Shown: piece after piece, positions 33,194 through 42,025 of the stretch
Numbering within the stretch: the first letter of the stretch is position 1
Layout of the letters: each line of letters starts with the position of its first letter
NCBI GenBank assembly: GCA_029879245.1
Contig: JAOUQQ010000001.1
Coordinates: 31,723-95,722 of the forward strand
Length of the DNA: 64,000 nucleotides
Direction of reading: 5' to 3'
Source: Chromatiales bacterium
GTDB taxonomy: Bacteria > Pseudomonadota > Gammaproteobacteria > Thiohalomonadales > Thiohalomonadaceae
Program-made: the position numbers and the translations under genes
The notes under the pieces: generated by a model
Told to the model about the DNA's origin: nothing
The model's input: the letters and a program-made list of their open reading frames with translations, nothing else
The model's database searches: none

Positions 33194-33526
33194 TATCACG
33201 TTCTCCTAGATTGAAATGTGATTTAGGTATATCAATTAATTGCAATTAATTGTGCTACATTACGAAGCGCCCTAACTCTAACCCCGACTTTCGCTCTTTG
33301 CAACCCTTTTTTTGAAAAAAAACAACAAATATTCATGATGTTGCACAAATGCAACAATTAAAAAATTCAATGCCTTAGCTCAGAGAAGATTGACACGCAT
33401 TAAGAATTCATCCATATCCAATTGATTTTTATAGAAAATACCAGGTTGTAAACTCACAATAATAAGCAGCGCTTACCGTGATCCCCCTTACATTCCTCTC
33501 TATTCAAGATATTTTCTCTCACACAC
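33194..33526 (-). promoter_or_regulatory. Porin upstream region with palindromes and probable promoter
   Basis: No gene is seen here. A possible promoter on the minus strand is TTGCAA (about 33294-33299) with 17-base spacing to TAGAGT (about 33271-33276). Two symmetrical elements lie around it: tandem CAATTAATTG palindromes at 33233-33252 inside the likely leader, and GTTGCA-N4-TGCAAC at 33350-33365 about 50 bases upstream of the -35. These are candidate operators for regulated porin expression. Between 33370 and 33526 nothing further was recognised; the stretch is AT-rich. Confidence 0.45.
33233..33252. repeat. Tandem palindromic decamers in the porin leader
   Basis: CAATTAATTG occurs twice head-to-tail with no spacer; each copy is itself a palindrome and so is the whole 20-bp unit. 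It lies 40-60 bases upstream of the porin ATG. Confidence 0.6.
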
Positions 33527-33553
33527 AAAAAAGGCCCGCAAGCGGGCCTTTTT
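33527..33553. terminator. Bidirectional terminator after rpsI
   Basis: A GC-rich stem (33533-33539 with 33542-33548) is flanked by six A before and five T after it, so it works on either strand. On minus it ends the rplM-rpsI transcript. Confidence 0.9.
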
Positions 33554-33578
33554 GATATCTGCAACAAGTGACTCCAGA

Positions 33579-33971
33579 TTAACGCTTGGAGTATTGCGGA
33601 CGCTTGCGCGCCTTATGCAGGCCAATCTTCTTGCGTTCTACCTCGCGGGCATCGCGAGTGAGGAAGCCGCCGGCACGCATGGTGCTGCGCAGGCTCTCAT
33701 CGTGAGCCACCAGGGCCCGTGCGATGGCATGACGGATGGCACCGGCCTGTCCGGTGTTGCCACCACCCTTGACGGTGATGTTGACGTCAAACTTGTCGAG
33801 CAGGGCCGCCGCTTCGAGGGGCTGGCGTACCACCATGCGTGCTGTCTCGCGACCGAAATACTCATCGATGCTGCGCTTGTTGATGGTGATCTTACCGTTA
33901 CCGGCGACCAGATAGGCGCGGGCCGCTGAACTCTTACGACGGCCGGTGCAAATGTTGTGTGTCTCTGCCAT
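33579..33971 (-). CDS. rpsI: 30S ribosomal protein S9 (uS9)
   Basis: A 130-residue protein with all the features of bacterial S9: [14 protein letters not shown] at the N-terminus, IRHAIARAL in the middle, [17 protein letters not shown] and the basic C-terminal tail [11 protein letters not shown] that reaches the P-site tRNA. It is the second gene of the rplM-rpsI operon, 15 bases after rplM. Confidence 0.99.
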   Translation of the reverse strand: MAETHNICTGRRKSSAARAYLVAGNGKITINKRSIDEYFGRETARMVVRQPLEAAALLDKFDVNITVKGGGNTGQAGAIRHAIARALVAHDESLRSTMRAGGFLTRDAREVERKKIGLHKARKRPQYSKR

Positions 33972-33986
33972 GGTCAGTGCGATCCT

Positions 33987-34424
33987 TTAGATTTCCAGAG
34001 CCTGAGGCTGCTGGGCTGCGTGGTTGTGCTCAGCGCCCGCATAGACCTTCAGCTTGCGGAACATGGCACGACCGAGTGGATTCTTAGGCAGCATGCCCTT
34101 GACGGCGCGCTGCAGTACCTGCGGGGCATCCTTCTGGATCAACTTGTCGAAGTTGATCGACTTCATGCCGCCGGGGAAACCGCTGTGGTTGTAGTACATC
34201 TTGTCCTGCGCCTTGTTGCCGCTGACGCGGATCTTCTCGGCGTTGATAACAACGATGTAGTCGCCGGTATCCACGTGTGGGGTGTACTCGGCCTTGTGCT
34301 TGCCACGCAGACGGCGTGCGATCTCGGTGGCCAGACGGCCCAGAGTCTTGTCGGTCGCATCTACCACGAACCAGTCACGCTTGACGGTCTCGGGCTTGGC
34401 ACTGAATGTCTTGGTCCCAATCAT
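33987..34424 (-). CDS. rplM: 50S ribosomal protein L13 (uL13)
   Basis: The 145-residue product matches bacterial L13 ([20 protein letters not shown] near the start, [51 protein letters not shown]). The open frame extends further upstream, but the ATG at 34424 gives the family N-terminus with only three extra residues (MIGTKTF instead of MKTF). GGAG lies ten bases upstream. First gene of the L13-S9 operon. Confidence 0.98.
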   Translation of the reverse strand: MIGTKTFSAKPETVKRDWFVVDATDKTLGRLATEIARRLRGKHKAEYTPHVDTGDYIVVINAEKIRVSGNKAQDKMYYNHSGFPGGMKSINFDKLIQKDAPQVLQRAVKGMLPKNPLGRAMFRKLKVYAGAEHNHAAQQPQALEI

Positions 34425-34773
34425 CTCAAAATCACTCCAACTCGAGCGGGGGGTCTCGTAAAAAAGAGGCGGAATAATACAGAATGGCGCGACAACATAC
34501 AAGGGCCACATGGAGGAAATTTCGTTATGCGCCGACAACCCTATATATCTAACGGTACTCAGACAGCCATTTCGCTATATCGAGGGGGATTTAAGAAGGA
34601 AAAGAAAAGGCGCGGCTAAAGGGGGGAGATGCCGCGCCTGTATAAAATATCCACCAAAGGAGGATGGAGGAGTCTGCTGAGACTGGAAACCTCCAAGTCA
34701 TCAGCGTTTTCTAATATACCAAATTTCTAATTGATGTCAACCTCCAGTCACAAAACTTTTACCTGGCCACGAT
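34425..34773. promoter_or_regulatory. Intergenic region between the ABC exporter genes and rplM
   Basis: The gap of 349 bases should hold the rplM promoter (minus strand), which I could not place with confidence. It also contains the exporter terminator at 34600-34639. Beyond that is a plus-strand stretch with TATAAAAT (34641-34648), a strong AAAGGAGG and a nested hairpin GGAGG-AGTCT/AGACT-CCTCC at about 34667-34695. No known leader RNA was recognised. Confidence 0.4.
34600..34639 (-). terminator. Terminator after the NodJ-like gene
   Basis: A nine-bp GC-rich stem (34608-34616 with 34631-34639) has a 14-base loop, and on the minus strand is followed by TTTTCTTTTCC. It lies about 135 bases beyond the permease stop codon. 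Confidence 0.7.
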
Positions 34774-35553
34774 TTAGCGATGGAGGCGCCGCTGAATCAG
34801 CCTGGCCGCCAGCAGCAGTGCCAACAGGCCGTAACCGCACAGCATCAACAGATGGAGGGCGATTCCCTGTGGTATCTCACCAAGCATCAACGGCCTGACC
34901 AGCTCGATGGCGTGGCTCAACGGCAGCAGTTGGGCCAGCTGCTGTAGCCACTGCGGCATACCCTCCACGGGAAAGAAGACGCCACTGAAGAGCAGCATCG
35001 GGGTAAGTAGCAGGGTGAAGTAGTAGAGGAAGAAGTCGTAACTGCGCGAAACCGCCGTCACCACCAGCGCCATTGCCGCAAAGGTGACCCCACTGAGCAG
35101 TGCCACCGGCAATACCGCCAGCGCCAGCATCCCCTCCACCGCACCGAGAAAGGCGGCCACGATAATGATAAACAGCGCACTAAGCAGCGCCTTGGTCGCC
35201 GCCCACATCGCCTCACCGATAAGGATGTCATGTACATCCAGAGGCGTATGGAGCATCGCCGTCCAGGTCTCCTGCACCGCCATGCAGGTATAGGCAGAGT
35301 AGATCCCCTCAAAGCTTGCGGTGTTCATTACACTGGCACAGACGAAACCGGAGGCAAGAAAGGTGAGGTAGTCGACCCCCTCAACCTCGCCCACCAGCGC
35401 CCCCAGGCCGAAACCGAGCGCCACCAGATAGAGTAGCGGTTCACCGATATTGCCCAGTAGCGCGGGCCCCGCCAGCTTGCGCCACACCCTGCCATTGCGC
35501 TGCCATACGGCAATCCAGCGCAGGGCGATGAAGGATCGGAGCAGCGGCATCAT
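34774..35553 (-). CDS. ABC-2 type exporter permease (NodJ-like)
   Basis: The 259-residue integral membrane protein has six predicted helices (from about residues 30, 60, 108, 140, 172 and 230) and the ABC-2 permease pattern, with ALGFGLGALVGEVEGVDYLTF and LSGVFFPVEGMPQW as in NodJ/DrrB-type proteins. Together with the ATPase encoded just upstream, whose stop overlaps its start by four bases, it makes an exporter. NodIJ systems export lipo-oligosaccharides in rhizobia; homologues elsewhere have unknown substrates, often hydrophobic. A -10/-35 inside is not expected given the overlap. Confidence 0.88.
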   Translation of the reverse strand: MMPLLRSFIALRWIAVWQRNGRVWRKLAGPALLGNIGEPLLYLVALGFGLGALVGEVEGVDYLTFLASGFVCASVMNTASFEGIYSAYTCMAVQETWTAMLHTPLDVHDILIGEAMWAATKALLSALFIIIVAAFLGAVEGMLALAVLPVALLSGVTFAAMALVVTAVSRSYDFFLYYFTLLLTPMLLFSGVFFPVEGMPQWLQQLAQLLPLSHAIELVRPLMLGEIPQGIALHLLMLCGYGLLALLLAARLIQRRLHR

Positions 35554-36464
35554 TCGCGCAGGTCCCTGCCGGTAAGTTTAAGAAAGACATCCTCCAGCGT
35601 GGCGTGGCGGCTCAGATACTGCAACCCGTCGTGACCACAGAGGCTCTCCACCAGCTCCCGTTCGCGATCGGTGTAGCAGAAGAGAGTCTCTCCCACCAGT
35701 TCGCTGCGCATCAGGTTGTGGCCATTCTGCTGCTCACGCCACCGCTCCACCCCTTCACCATGCACCTCGACCACATGAGGTTCGATGTGGCGGGTGATGA
35801 GTTCGGAGGGTGAACCGACATCGAGAATACGCCCCCGATCCATGATCGCCAGGCGGTCGCAGAGGCGCTGTGCTTCATCCATATAGTGGGTGGTGAGGAT
35901 CAGGGTTCTCCCCTCATTCAAAAGTGCGCGCAGACGCTGCCAGATAAGCTGGCGTGCCTGCGGGTCAAGGCCGGTGGTCGGCTCGTCCAGGATCACCAGC
36001 CTCGGGTCATTGACCAGGGCGCGGGCCATCGCCAGACGGCGCTTCATCCCGCCGGAGAGGGCATCAATGCGTTCGCTGGCCTTCTGCCGCAGCGAGGCGA
36101 AATCGAGAAGCGCCTCGATACGCTGCCCAATCTCACTGCCGTGGAGACCAAAGTAACTGGCGTAGGTAAGCAGGTTCTCCACCACACTAAACTCAGGGTC
36201 GAGGTCATCCTGCTGTGGTACCACGCCGAGCAGATGGCGCATCTGCCGTGCCTGCTCCGGGATAGGGTAACCGAGCACCGTCAGCTCACCCCCGTTGGGT
36301 GGCGTCATCCCCAGCAGCATGCGCAGGGTGGTGGTCTTGCCGGCACCATTGGGGCCAAGCAGGCCGAAGCACTCCCCTTCGTGCACCGCCAGGTCGATCC
36401 CGTCGACTACGCGCTGCGTGCCGTAACATTTGCTCAGGCCGTGGGCCCGGACGACTGTACTCAT
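35550..36464 (-). CDS. ABC exporter ATP-binding protein (NodI-like)
   Basis: The 304-residue ATPase has Walker A GLLGPNGAGKTTTLRML, the Q-loop VVPQQDDLDPEF, signature ALSGGMKRRLAMARAL, Walker B RLVILDEPTTGLDP and the switch His in ILTTHYMDEAQRL. The DPEFSVVENLLTYASYFG segment and the C-terminal extension (LEDVFLKLTGRDLRE) are typical of the NodI/DrrA/CcmA-like subgroup. It pairs with the overlapping permease gene downstream. Its start is two bases from the stop of the ferredoxin-like gene, so all three may form one transcript. Confidence 0.92.
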   Translation of the reverse strand: MSTVVRAHGLSKCYGTQRVVDGIDLAVHEGECFGLLGPNGAGKTTTLRMLLGMTPPNGGELTVLGYPIPEQARQMRHLLGVVPQQDDLDPEFSVVENLLTYASYFGLHGSEIGQRIEALLDFASLRQKASERIDALSGGMKRRLAMARALVNDPRLVILDEPTTGLDPQARQLIWQRLRALLNEGRTLILTTHYMDEAQRLCDRLAIMDRGRILDVGSPSELITRHIEPHVVEVHGEGVERWREQQNGHNLMRSELVGETLFCYTDRERELVESLCGHDGLQYLSRHATLEDVFLKLTGRDLRE

Positions 36465-36466
36465 AG

Positions 36467-36775
36467 CTAGATACGCAGGCGCTCCACCGGTCGACCGTTG
36501 ATCAGGTGCTCATCGATGATCTCGTCGAGATCGGCCTTATCGACAAAGGTGTACCAGACCTCCTCCGGGTAGACCACGATCACCGGCCCCTCGCTACAGC
36601 GATTAAGGCAACCGGCACTGTTGATTCGCACCCTGCCCGGTTCATGGATCCCAAGCTCCTTGCAGCGCTTTTTGACGTAGCTGCGCATCGCCTCGGAGTT
36701 GAAATCCTGGCAACAGCGGCCGCCATCCTCGCGCTGGTTAATGCAGAAAAAAACGTGGTGCTGATAGAAGCTCAT
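36467..36775 (-). CDS. Thioredoxin-like [2Fe-2S] ferredoxin
   Basis: A 102-residue Shethna-type ferredoxin with a thioredoxin fold. Cysteine ligands are probably in FFCINQREDGGRCC (residues 10-22) and SAGCLNRCSEGPVIVVYPE (about 54-72). YTFVDKADLDEIIDEHL near the C-terminus is typical of the family, which binds one [2Fe-2S] cluster and is often linked to NuoE-like or cobalamin-related electron transfer. It sits immediately upstream of the exporter genes and divergent from the GlcF-like Fe-S protein. The partner is not known. Confidence 0.9.
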   Translation of the reverse strand: MSFYQHHVFFCINQREDGGRCCQDFNSEAMRSYVKKRCKELGIHEPGRVRINSAGCLNRCSEGPVIVVYPEEVWYTFVDKADLDEIIDEHLINGRPVERLRI

Positions 36776-36852
36776 ATAATTTCAATGGTGGTCACTGGTT
36801 CGGATTCCGCTAGAATAATCGCTCTACCCGCCAACCACCAGCCGAAGTCGAT

Positions 36853-38070
36853 TTGAACTACCACGCAACCATCCTCTCTGCCGCCGACCGCTGTGTGATG
36901 TGCGGACTCTGCCTGCCCCACTGTCCCACCTACCAACTCCACCACAGTGAACTGGAGTCACCACGCGGGCGCATCGCCCTGCTACAGGCAGTGGCAGCTG
37001 GCAAACTCAGTGCCGATGAGAGCTTGCTGGCACACCTCGATAGCTGTCTGGTCTGCCGTGCCTGCGAGAAGATGTGTCCCTCGAAGGTGCCCTATGGTGA
37101 TCTGATCGACGCCGGCAGGGCGCTGTTGCGCGAACAGGGCCAACCCGCCCGACCCATGGTGAAGCAGCTGTTACATCAGATTTCCGATAAAAAACGGTTA
37201 CAGCGCAATGGCTCGCTGCTGCGCAGCTACCAGCGAAGTGGCGTGCAGCGACTCCTTCGCGCCAGCGGTCTGCTCAAACTGACAAGCATCGCAGGGGCCG
37301 AAAAGGCCCTCCCCCCGATCCCACCCCGGCAAACCCTGGCGCCACTCTATCCCGCTACAGGTGCGTTACGCGGACGGGTCGGTCTCTTTACCGGCTGTAT
37401 CAGTTCTCTGCTTGAGGGTGAGGTACAGCAGGCGGCCATCGCGCTGCTGACAACGCTCGGTTATGAGGTGCACGTCCCGCAAAATCAGCGTTGCTGCGGC
37501 TCGCTGCACCAGCACAACGGCGAACCACAGCGGGCAGCGGAGCTGGCAGACGATAATATCCCCCTGTTCGATGAGATGGGGCTTGATGCGGTTGTTAGTA
37601 CCGCCAGCGGCTGTGCTGCCCAGCTGAGTGAATACCCCCGACTCTATGGACAAGGTCACACGCCCTTTTATGAGGTCTGCGACTTTCTCTCCACTCTGGA
37701 GTGGCCCGATACCATTCAGCTCAAACCACTACAGCAGACGGTGTGGCTCCACCTCCCCTGCTCACAGCGCAACGTAATCGGTAACAGCGGCGCGGTGGCA
37801 CAACTGCTCTCGCGCATTCCCCAGTTGCAGCTTGAGGCGCTGCCGGAGAATCACCTCTGCTGCGGCAGTGCCGGCAGTTATCAGCTGACCCGTCCCGACA
37901 ACGCCAGTGCCCTGCGTGAGCGCAAGCTCAATTTGATCGACAGTACTGCCGAACTCATTGTCAGCAACAACCTCGGCTGCGCCCTGCACCTGCAATCCGG
38001 TCTGGAACAGCGTGGCAGTGCGGTTGAGGTGATTCACCCGTTATTGCTGCTAGTGCGAGCACTCCCATGA
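36853..38070 (+). CDS. GlcF-like (Fe-S)-binding oxidoreductase subunit
   Basis: The 405-residue protein contains two N-terminal [4Fe-4S] ferredoxin motifs ([14 protein letters not shown] and [20 protein letters not shown]) and two CCG cysteine-rich domains ([11 protein letters not shown] near residue 215 and [13 protein letters not shown] near 338). This is the GlcF/glycolate-oxidase iron-sulfur type. No glcD/glcE genes adjoin it, so its flavin partner is encoded elsewhere; the fused FAD dehydrogenase at 28-32 kb has its own Fe-S part. The start is a TTG at 36853. The last codons overlap coq7 (ATGA), suggesting coupling to ubiquinone synthesis. Confidence 0.88.
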   Translation: MNYHATILSAADRCVMCGLCLPHCPTYQLHHSELESPRGRIALLQAVAAGKLSADESLLAHLDSCLVCRACEKMCPSKVPYGDLIDAGRALLREQGQPARPMVKQLLHQISDKKRLQRNGSLLRSYQRSGVQRLLRASGLLKLTSIAGAEKALPPIPPRQTLAPLYPATGALRGRVGLFTGCISSLLEGEVQQAAIALLTTLGYEVHVPQNQRCCGSLHQHNGEPQRAAELADDNIPLFDEMGLDAVVSTASGCAAQLSEYPRLYGQGHTPFYEVCDFLSTLEWPDTIQLKPLQQTVWLHLPCSQRNVIGNSGAVAQLLSRIPQLQLEALPENHLCCGSAGSYQLTRPDNASALRERKLNLIDSTAELIVSNNLGCALHLQSGLEQRGSAVEVIHPLLLLVRALP

Positions 38071-38747
38071 GGCTTGTCGCCACCCAACGCAACGAGTATC
38101 GTTATCCCATGAGACACTATTCACCCTTAGATAAGCTGATGATGAACCTCGACACCGCACTGCGCACGGTGGCGGGCAGGCCTATCCTTACCGAGCGCCC
38201 CAACCCCGCCGAGAATCTCCCCGAGGCAGAACTGAGTGAGGCCGAGCGCGAACTGGCGGGGCGGCTGATGCGCATCAACCACGCCGGAGAGGTCTCAGCG
38301 CAGGGGCTCTACCAGGGGCAGGCGCTCACCGCCAAGCTGCCCGAGGTGCGTGAGAAGATGGAGCGTGCCGCGCTGGAGGAGAACGACCACCTGGATTGGT
38401 GCGAACGGCGCTGCCGCGAGATGGGGACCCACGTCAGTTTTCTAAACCCAATCTGGTACGCCGGGTCGGTCGGCATCGGTGCCCTGGCTGGTCTCATCGG
38501 CGACAAGTGGAGCCTCGGCTTTGTGGTGGAGACCGAACACCAGGTCTGCAAACATCTCGATGAGCACATCGAACAGCTACCGGAACACGACCACAAGACC
38601 CGCGCCATCCTGCAGCAGATGTGGGACGACGAGGCTCGCCACGCCGATATGGCACAGGCCGCAGGGGGTGCTGAATTTCCTGCACCGATCAAAGGATTGA
38701 TGCAATTTACCTCAAAGGTGATGACCAGGACCGCCTACTGGCTTTGA
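38067..38747 (+). CDS. coq7: 3-demethoxyubiquinol 3-hydroxylase Coq7
   Basis: Coq7 is a diiron hydroxylase of late ubiquinone synthesis. The 226-residue protein has the ligand motifs [43 protein letters not shown] and [10 protein letters not shown]. The ATG at 38067 overlaps the stop of the GlcF-like gene, which supports coupling. An alternative ATG at 38109 gives [10 protein letters not shown], closer to the N-terminus of relatives (212 residues), so the true start is uncertain. Use of Coq7 rather than UbiF implies a ubiquinone-based aerobic chain. Confidence 0.95.
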   Translation: MRLVATQRNEYRYPMRHYSPLDKLMMNLDTALRTVAGRPILTERPNPAENLPEAELSEAERELAGRLMRINHAGEVSAQGLYQGQALTAKLPEVREKMERAALEENDHLDWCERRCREMGTHVSFLNPIWYAGSVGIGALAGLIGDKWSLGFVVETEHQVCKHLDEHIEQLPEHDHKTRAILQQMWDDEARHADMAQAAGGAEFPAPIKGLMQFTSKVMTRTAYWL

Positions 38748-38763
38748 CCCCTCGTATATCACG

Positions 38764-38792
38764 AAAAAAAGGCCGCGGTTGCGGCCTTTTTT
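38764..38792. terminator. Bidirectional terminator between coq7 and speD
   Basis: Seven A, a GGCCGC stem (38771-38776 with 38781-38786, loop GGTT) and six T. It lies between convergent coq7 and speD and can serve both. Confidence 0.92.
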
Positions 38793-38811
38793 CTGATGTG
38801 TATACCCCCGC

Positions 38812-39642
38812 TTATCGCACCCGCGACATATTCCTACCGTAGAAGATCTCGCGTATCTCGCGCTCTACCAGCTTGCGGATCTTTTTGCGCTCAGCAGAAC
38901 TCAGCTCCTGGGCATCGACACCGAACAGATAGGTATCGATATCGAGATCCTTGAGCATCATCTTGGTATGGAAGATATTCTCCTGATAGACATTCACATC
39001 GATCATCTCATAGCGCATCTTGGTATCTCGGGCGATATAGTTTTCGATAGAGTTGATCTTGTGGTCGATGAAGTGTTTCTTGCCACGCACATCACGGGTA
39101 AATCCGCGCACCCGGTAGTCCATGGTGACAATGTCCGACTCAAAGCTGTGGATCAGATAGTTGAGTGCCTTCAGCGGAGAGATACGACCGCAGGTGGAGA
39201 CATCGATATCGGCACGGAAGGTGGCGATCCCCTCATGCGGATGGGTCTCCGGATAGGTGTGAACGGTGAGGTGGCTCTTGTCGAGATGACCAACCACCGA
39301 CTCCGGTGCGATATCGGGGATATCATCGGGTAGCGGACCCGGTGCCTCGGTGTTGGAGAGCTGCTCGGCAACGATGGGCTCCTCGGAGATGAGGATCGTC
39401 ACGCTGGCCCCCTGCGGGTCGTAATCCTGATGGGCGATATTAAGAATATTGGCGCCGATGATGTCCGAGACATCAGAGAGGATATTGGTCAGGCGCTCGG
39501 CGTTATACTCCTCATCAATATATTCGATGTACTCCTGTCGCTGCGCATCGCTCGGCGTATAGCAGATATCGTAGATATTGAAGCTCAGGGTCTTGGTGAG
39601 GTTGTTAAACCCATGTAACTTGAGTTTTCTGCGCTTGACCAA
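38812..39642 (-). CDS. speD: S-adenosylmethionine decarboxylase proenzyme, E. coli type
   Basis: SpeD makes decarboxylated SAM, the aminopropyl donor for spermidine. The sequence follows E. coli SpeD throughout: [20 protein letters not shown] at the start, [19 protein letters not shown], the self-cleavage site [17 protein letters not shown] (pyruvoyl from Ser), [17 protein letters not shown] and [12 protein letters not shown]. The TTG at 39642 is chosen because GGAGG lies nine bases upstream and it begins [11 protein letters not shown]. The open frame continues further to an ATG at 39660, but that start would place the Shine-Dalgarno inside the coding region. Its neighbours osmC and crp are conserved in many gammaproteobacteria. 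Confidence 0.95.
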   Translation of the reverse strand: MVKRRKLKLHGFNNLTKTLSFNIYDICYTPSDAQRQEYIEYIDEEYNAERLTNILSDVSDIIGANILNIAHQDYDPQGASVTILISEEPIVAEQLSNTEAPGPLPDDIPDIAPESVVGHLDKSHLTVHTYPETHPHEGIATFRADIDVSTCGRISPLKALNYLIHSFESDIVTMDYRVRGFTRDVRGKKHFIDHKINSIENYIARDTKMRYEMIDVNVYQENIFHTKMMLKDLDIDTYLFGVDAQELSSAERKKIRKLVEREIREIFYGRNMSRVR

Positions 39643-39755
39643 CGATAGGGACCTCCACATCACAATGAACCGGCACTCTCCGGCAGGGACCGGTTGACTC
39701 GCCGGCCATTTGTGCGGCTATTATCCACATTTCTGGCAAAAAGGGGATGAAAATT

Positions 39756-40175
39756 TCACCCCTCCACCACCTCAAAATCATGGGTAATCGACACACCGGC
39801 ATTGCCCAGCATGATGGAGGCGGAGCAGTACTTCTCAGCAGAAAGTTCGATTGCCTTGGCCACCTTGCCCGCGCTAAGACCTTCACCCTTTACAATGAAG
39901 TGAACGTGGATCCGGGTGAAGACCTTGGGCTCTGTCTCAGCGCGCTCCGCCTCGATCTCCGCGACACAGTCGGTGACCGCCTGGCGCTGCTTCTTCAGGA
40001 TATGGATCACGTCAAAACTGGTACACCCCCCCATCCCGAGCAGCAACATCTCCATCGGTCTCACACCCAGATTGCGCCCCCCCATCTCTGGGGGGCCATC
40101 CATCACGACCGCATGACCACTACCCGCCTCTCCCAGAAAGGTCACCTCTTCTACCCACTTGATTCTTGCCTTCAT
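39756..40175 (-). CDS. OsmC family protein (YhfA-like)
   Basis: The 139-residue protein has the OsmC/Ohr fold. GMGGCTSFDVIHILKKQRQ carries one redox-active Cys (about residue 51), and SAEKYCSASIMLG carries the second Cys, in the arrangement of the YhfA subgroup. The family reduces organic or other hydroperoxides or binds small electrophiles. It diverges from crp, as yhfA does in E. coli, which supports the subgroup choice. Its physiological substrate is not established. Confidence 0.92.
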   Translation of the reverse strand: MKARIKWVEEVTFLGEAGSGHAVVMDGPPEMGGRNLGVRPMEMLLLGMGGCTSFDVIHILKKQRQAVTDCVAEIEAERAETEPKVFTRIHVHFIVKGEGLSAGKVAKAIELSAEKYCSASIMLGNAGVSITHDFEVVEG

Positions 40176-40285
40176 TTTGCAGTTTTACCTCTTAGATCCG
40201 GTGTTTTCCCCTCTGCCACGGCTTGCCTCAGGGGGGGATGGCTGGTATACCATAGCCCTCAACAACGACAACATGGAAAAACAAC

Positions 40286-40921
40286 ATGGCTGCCATAGCG
40301 CCACCTACTGTCAATCCAGCGGTTGAACGCTTTTTAGAGCACTGTCATCGCCGCCGCTATCCATCGAAAAGCTCCATCATCTGTGCTGGAGACAAACCCG
40401 ATGTGCTCTACTACATCATCAAGGGCTCAGTTACTGTGCTCATCGAGGACGATAACGGCCACGAGATTGTACTGGCCTACCTCAGTCAGGGCGACTTTTT
40501 CGGTGAGATGGGACTGTTTGATGAGAAACAGGGTCGCAGCGCCTGGGTTCGTGCCCGTGAAGAGTGTGAGGTAGCCGAGATCAGCTACAGCCGCTTCCAC
40601 CAGTTGGCGGAGGCGGACTCGGATATCCTGTTTCACCTCGCTACCCAGATGGCCACCCGCCTGCGCAAGACCAGCCGCAAGGTCAGTGACCTCGCCTTTC
40701 TCGATGTGACCGGTCGTATTGCGCGCACGTTGCTGGACCTTGCCAGGAGCCCCGAGGCTATCACTCACCCCGACGGGATGCAGATCAAGATCACCCGTCA
40801 GGAGCTGGGGCGCATCGTCGGCTGTTCACGGGAGATGGCGGGACGGGTACTCAAAACGCTGGAGGAGCAGCACCTCATTACCGCCAAAGGCAAGACCATC
40901 GTCGTCTTCGGTACCCGTTAA
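40286..40921 (+). CDS. crp: cAMP receptor protein family regulator (Crp/Vfr)
   Basis: The 211-residue regulator has an N-terminal cyclic-nucleotide-binding domain, with [19 protein letters not shown] conserving the cAMP phosphate-binding Arg and Ser. The C-terminal helix-turn-helix [22 protein letters not shown] has the Arg-Glu-Arg pattern that reads TGTGA-type half-sites in E. coli CRP. The match is far closer to CRP/Vfr than to FNR (no N-terminal Cys set). It probably responds to cAMP and acts globally. It is divergent from osmC and near speD, a conserved gammaproteobacterial order also seen at Pseudomonas vfr. Confidence 0.93.
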   Translation: MAAIAPPTVNPAVERFLEHCHRRRYPSKSSIICAGDKPDVLYYIIKGSVTVLIEDDNGHEIVLAYLSQGDFFGEMGLFDEKQGRSAWVRAREECEVAEISYSRFHQLAEADSDILFHLATQMATRLRKTSRKVSDLAFLDVTGRIARTLLDLARSPEAITHPDGMQIKITRQELGRIVGCSREMAGRVLKTLEEQHLITAKGKTIVVFGTR

Positions 40922-41608
40922 CTATTTCACCTTTAGCTGGCACAGGCGTGCCGTCAACAGCTCTGGAAACCGTTTGTACCAGGTGGCGTTAAGCGGCGAG
41001 GGGTGTGGCAGCGGATGGAGCCTCAACTCCCTTGCCGTACCATCCAGAGCTGTCACCGTTACCGAAATGGCACGCTCAAATCGAGTATCCTCCCCCCAGA
41101 ACGCCTCCAACTGCTGCTTTACCTCACGCGGCTGATTGATGGCAAACCAGAGAAAGGCCTCACGCCCCAGGGTGATCACATCACTCCCGTTCCAGCCTTT
41201 AATCAGAAGATCGGCGATCAGGGGCTGAAAGCGCTTCTTCACCTTCATCGACCACGCCTTGTTGCCCAACGGCTTGTAGGGGACGGTGTTGGCCCAGAAG
41301 AATTTTTTTCCCACCTCTACAGAGGCCTCAAAGTCAGGCATCTCCCTCTTATGCAGGTAGTGATAGATCGTGTGGCGCACCTTCTGACCCCCGGCACCGA
41401 TAAAGGGCATCTGATGCTGCACCTCATCGCGACCAGGGTCACGACCGAAAAAAGCCACCGGCACATTCGCATCCCCCTGGCCAATCACCGGCTCCAGCGG
41501 GTCACGGCCATAGGCCCCATAGACCGCAATATCGACACCCTGCAGCCCCTGCGCCGCCTCACGAAAGGCTGCACGCCGTTCTCTCTCACCCACTACAGAC
41601 TCCGGCAT
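40922..41608 (-). CDS. Uracil-DNA glycosylase superfamily protein
   Basis: The 228-residue protein has UDG-superfamily signatures: AFFGRDPGRDEVQHQMPFIGAGGQKVRH corresponds to the first motif (usually GExPG), WANTVPYKPLGNKAW is the uracil-recognition strand and HPLPHPSPLNATWYKRFPELL is the terminal motif. The first motif has GRDPG in place of GEAPG, so catalysis may differ from families 4 and 5. A DNA repair or related hydrolytic role is likely. It is convergent with crp with no gap and is followed on the other strand by a GIY-YIG protein, another DNA-linked enzyme. Confidence 0.82.
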   Translation of the reverse strand: MPESVVGERERRAAFREAAQGLQGVDIAVYGAYGRDPLEPVIGQGDANVPVAFFGRDPGRDEVQHQMPFIGAGGQKVRHTIYHYLHKREMPDFEASVEVGKKFFWANTVPYKPLGNKAWSMKVKKRFQPLIADLLIKGWNGSDVITLGREAFLWFAINQPREVKQQLEAFWGEDTRFERAISVTVTALDGTARELRLHPLPHPSPLNATWYKRFPELLTARLCQLKVK

Positions 41609-41687
41609 ATCAGATTAAAGCTGCAAACTATACCGCCTTTAACAGAGTTTTCGTAGAATGGACAAACTCAAAGTGAATTGAATTTCT

Positions 41688-41957
41688 ATGTCTGCATCCC
41701 AATGGTATGTCTACATACTGTGCTGTAACGACGACTCACTCTACACCGGTGTCACCACCAACTGCGCTCGACGCCTGCACGAGCACAACCACACCCGTCG
41801 TGGCGCCAGGTATACCCGTGCCCGTCGCCCGGTGACTCTTGTCTATAGCGAAGTGGCGGAGAGCCGTTCCTCAGCACAGCGGCGTGAAGCAGAAATAAGG
41901 CAGTTGAGTCGACAGCAAAAGAAACAGCTCATTGACGGAAAGTCCCCCTCTCCTTGA
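41688..41957 (+). CDS. GIY-YIG nuclease domain protein (UPF0213/YhbQ-like)
   Basis: An 89-residue single GIY-YIG domain. WYVYILCCNDDSLYTGVTTN holds the two GIY/YIG strands (as VYI and YTG), then RRLHEHNHTRRGARYTRARRP with the catalytic Arg, and the Glu in RREAEIRQLSR. Members are related to homing-type nucleases; YhbQ nicks or degrades DNA in E. coli. It is followed by an SseB-like gene on the same strand. Confidence 0.92.
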   Translation: MSASQWYVYILCCNDDSLYTGVTTNCARRLHEHNHTRRGARYTRARRPVTLVYSEVAESRSSAQRREAEIRQLSRQQKKQLIDGKSPSP

Positions 41958-42025
41958 CCTGATGAGCGATTCACTACACCATCAACCGATAAATGACCCC
42001 GCAACAGAGAATAACGGAAGCCGTG

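Noticed and set aside
33301..33526. A small gene in the porin upstream region
   Set aside because: No open frame with ribosome binding site and coding-like composition could be found; the AT-rich stretch contains many stops.
34425..34538. N-terminal extension of rplM to 34538
   Set aside because: Bacterial L13 begins near [10 protein letters not shown]. The extension has no family match and the ATG at 34424 has a Shine-Dalgarno.
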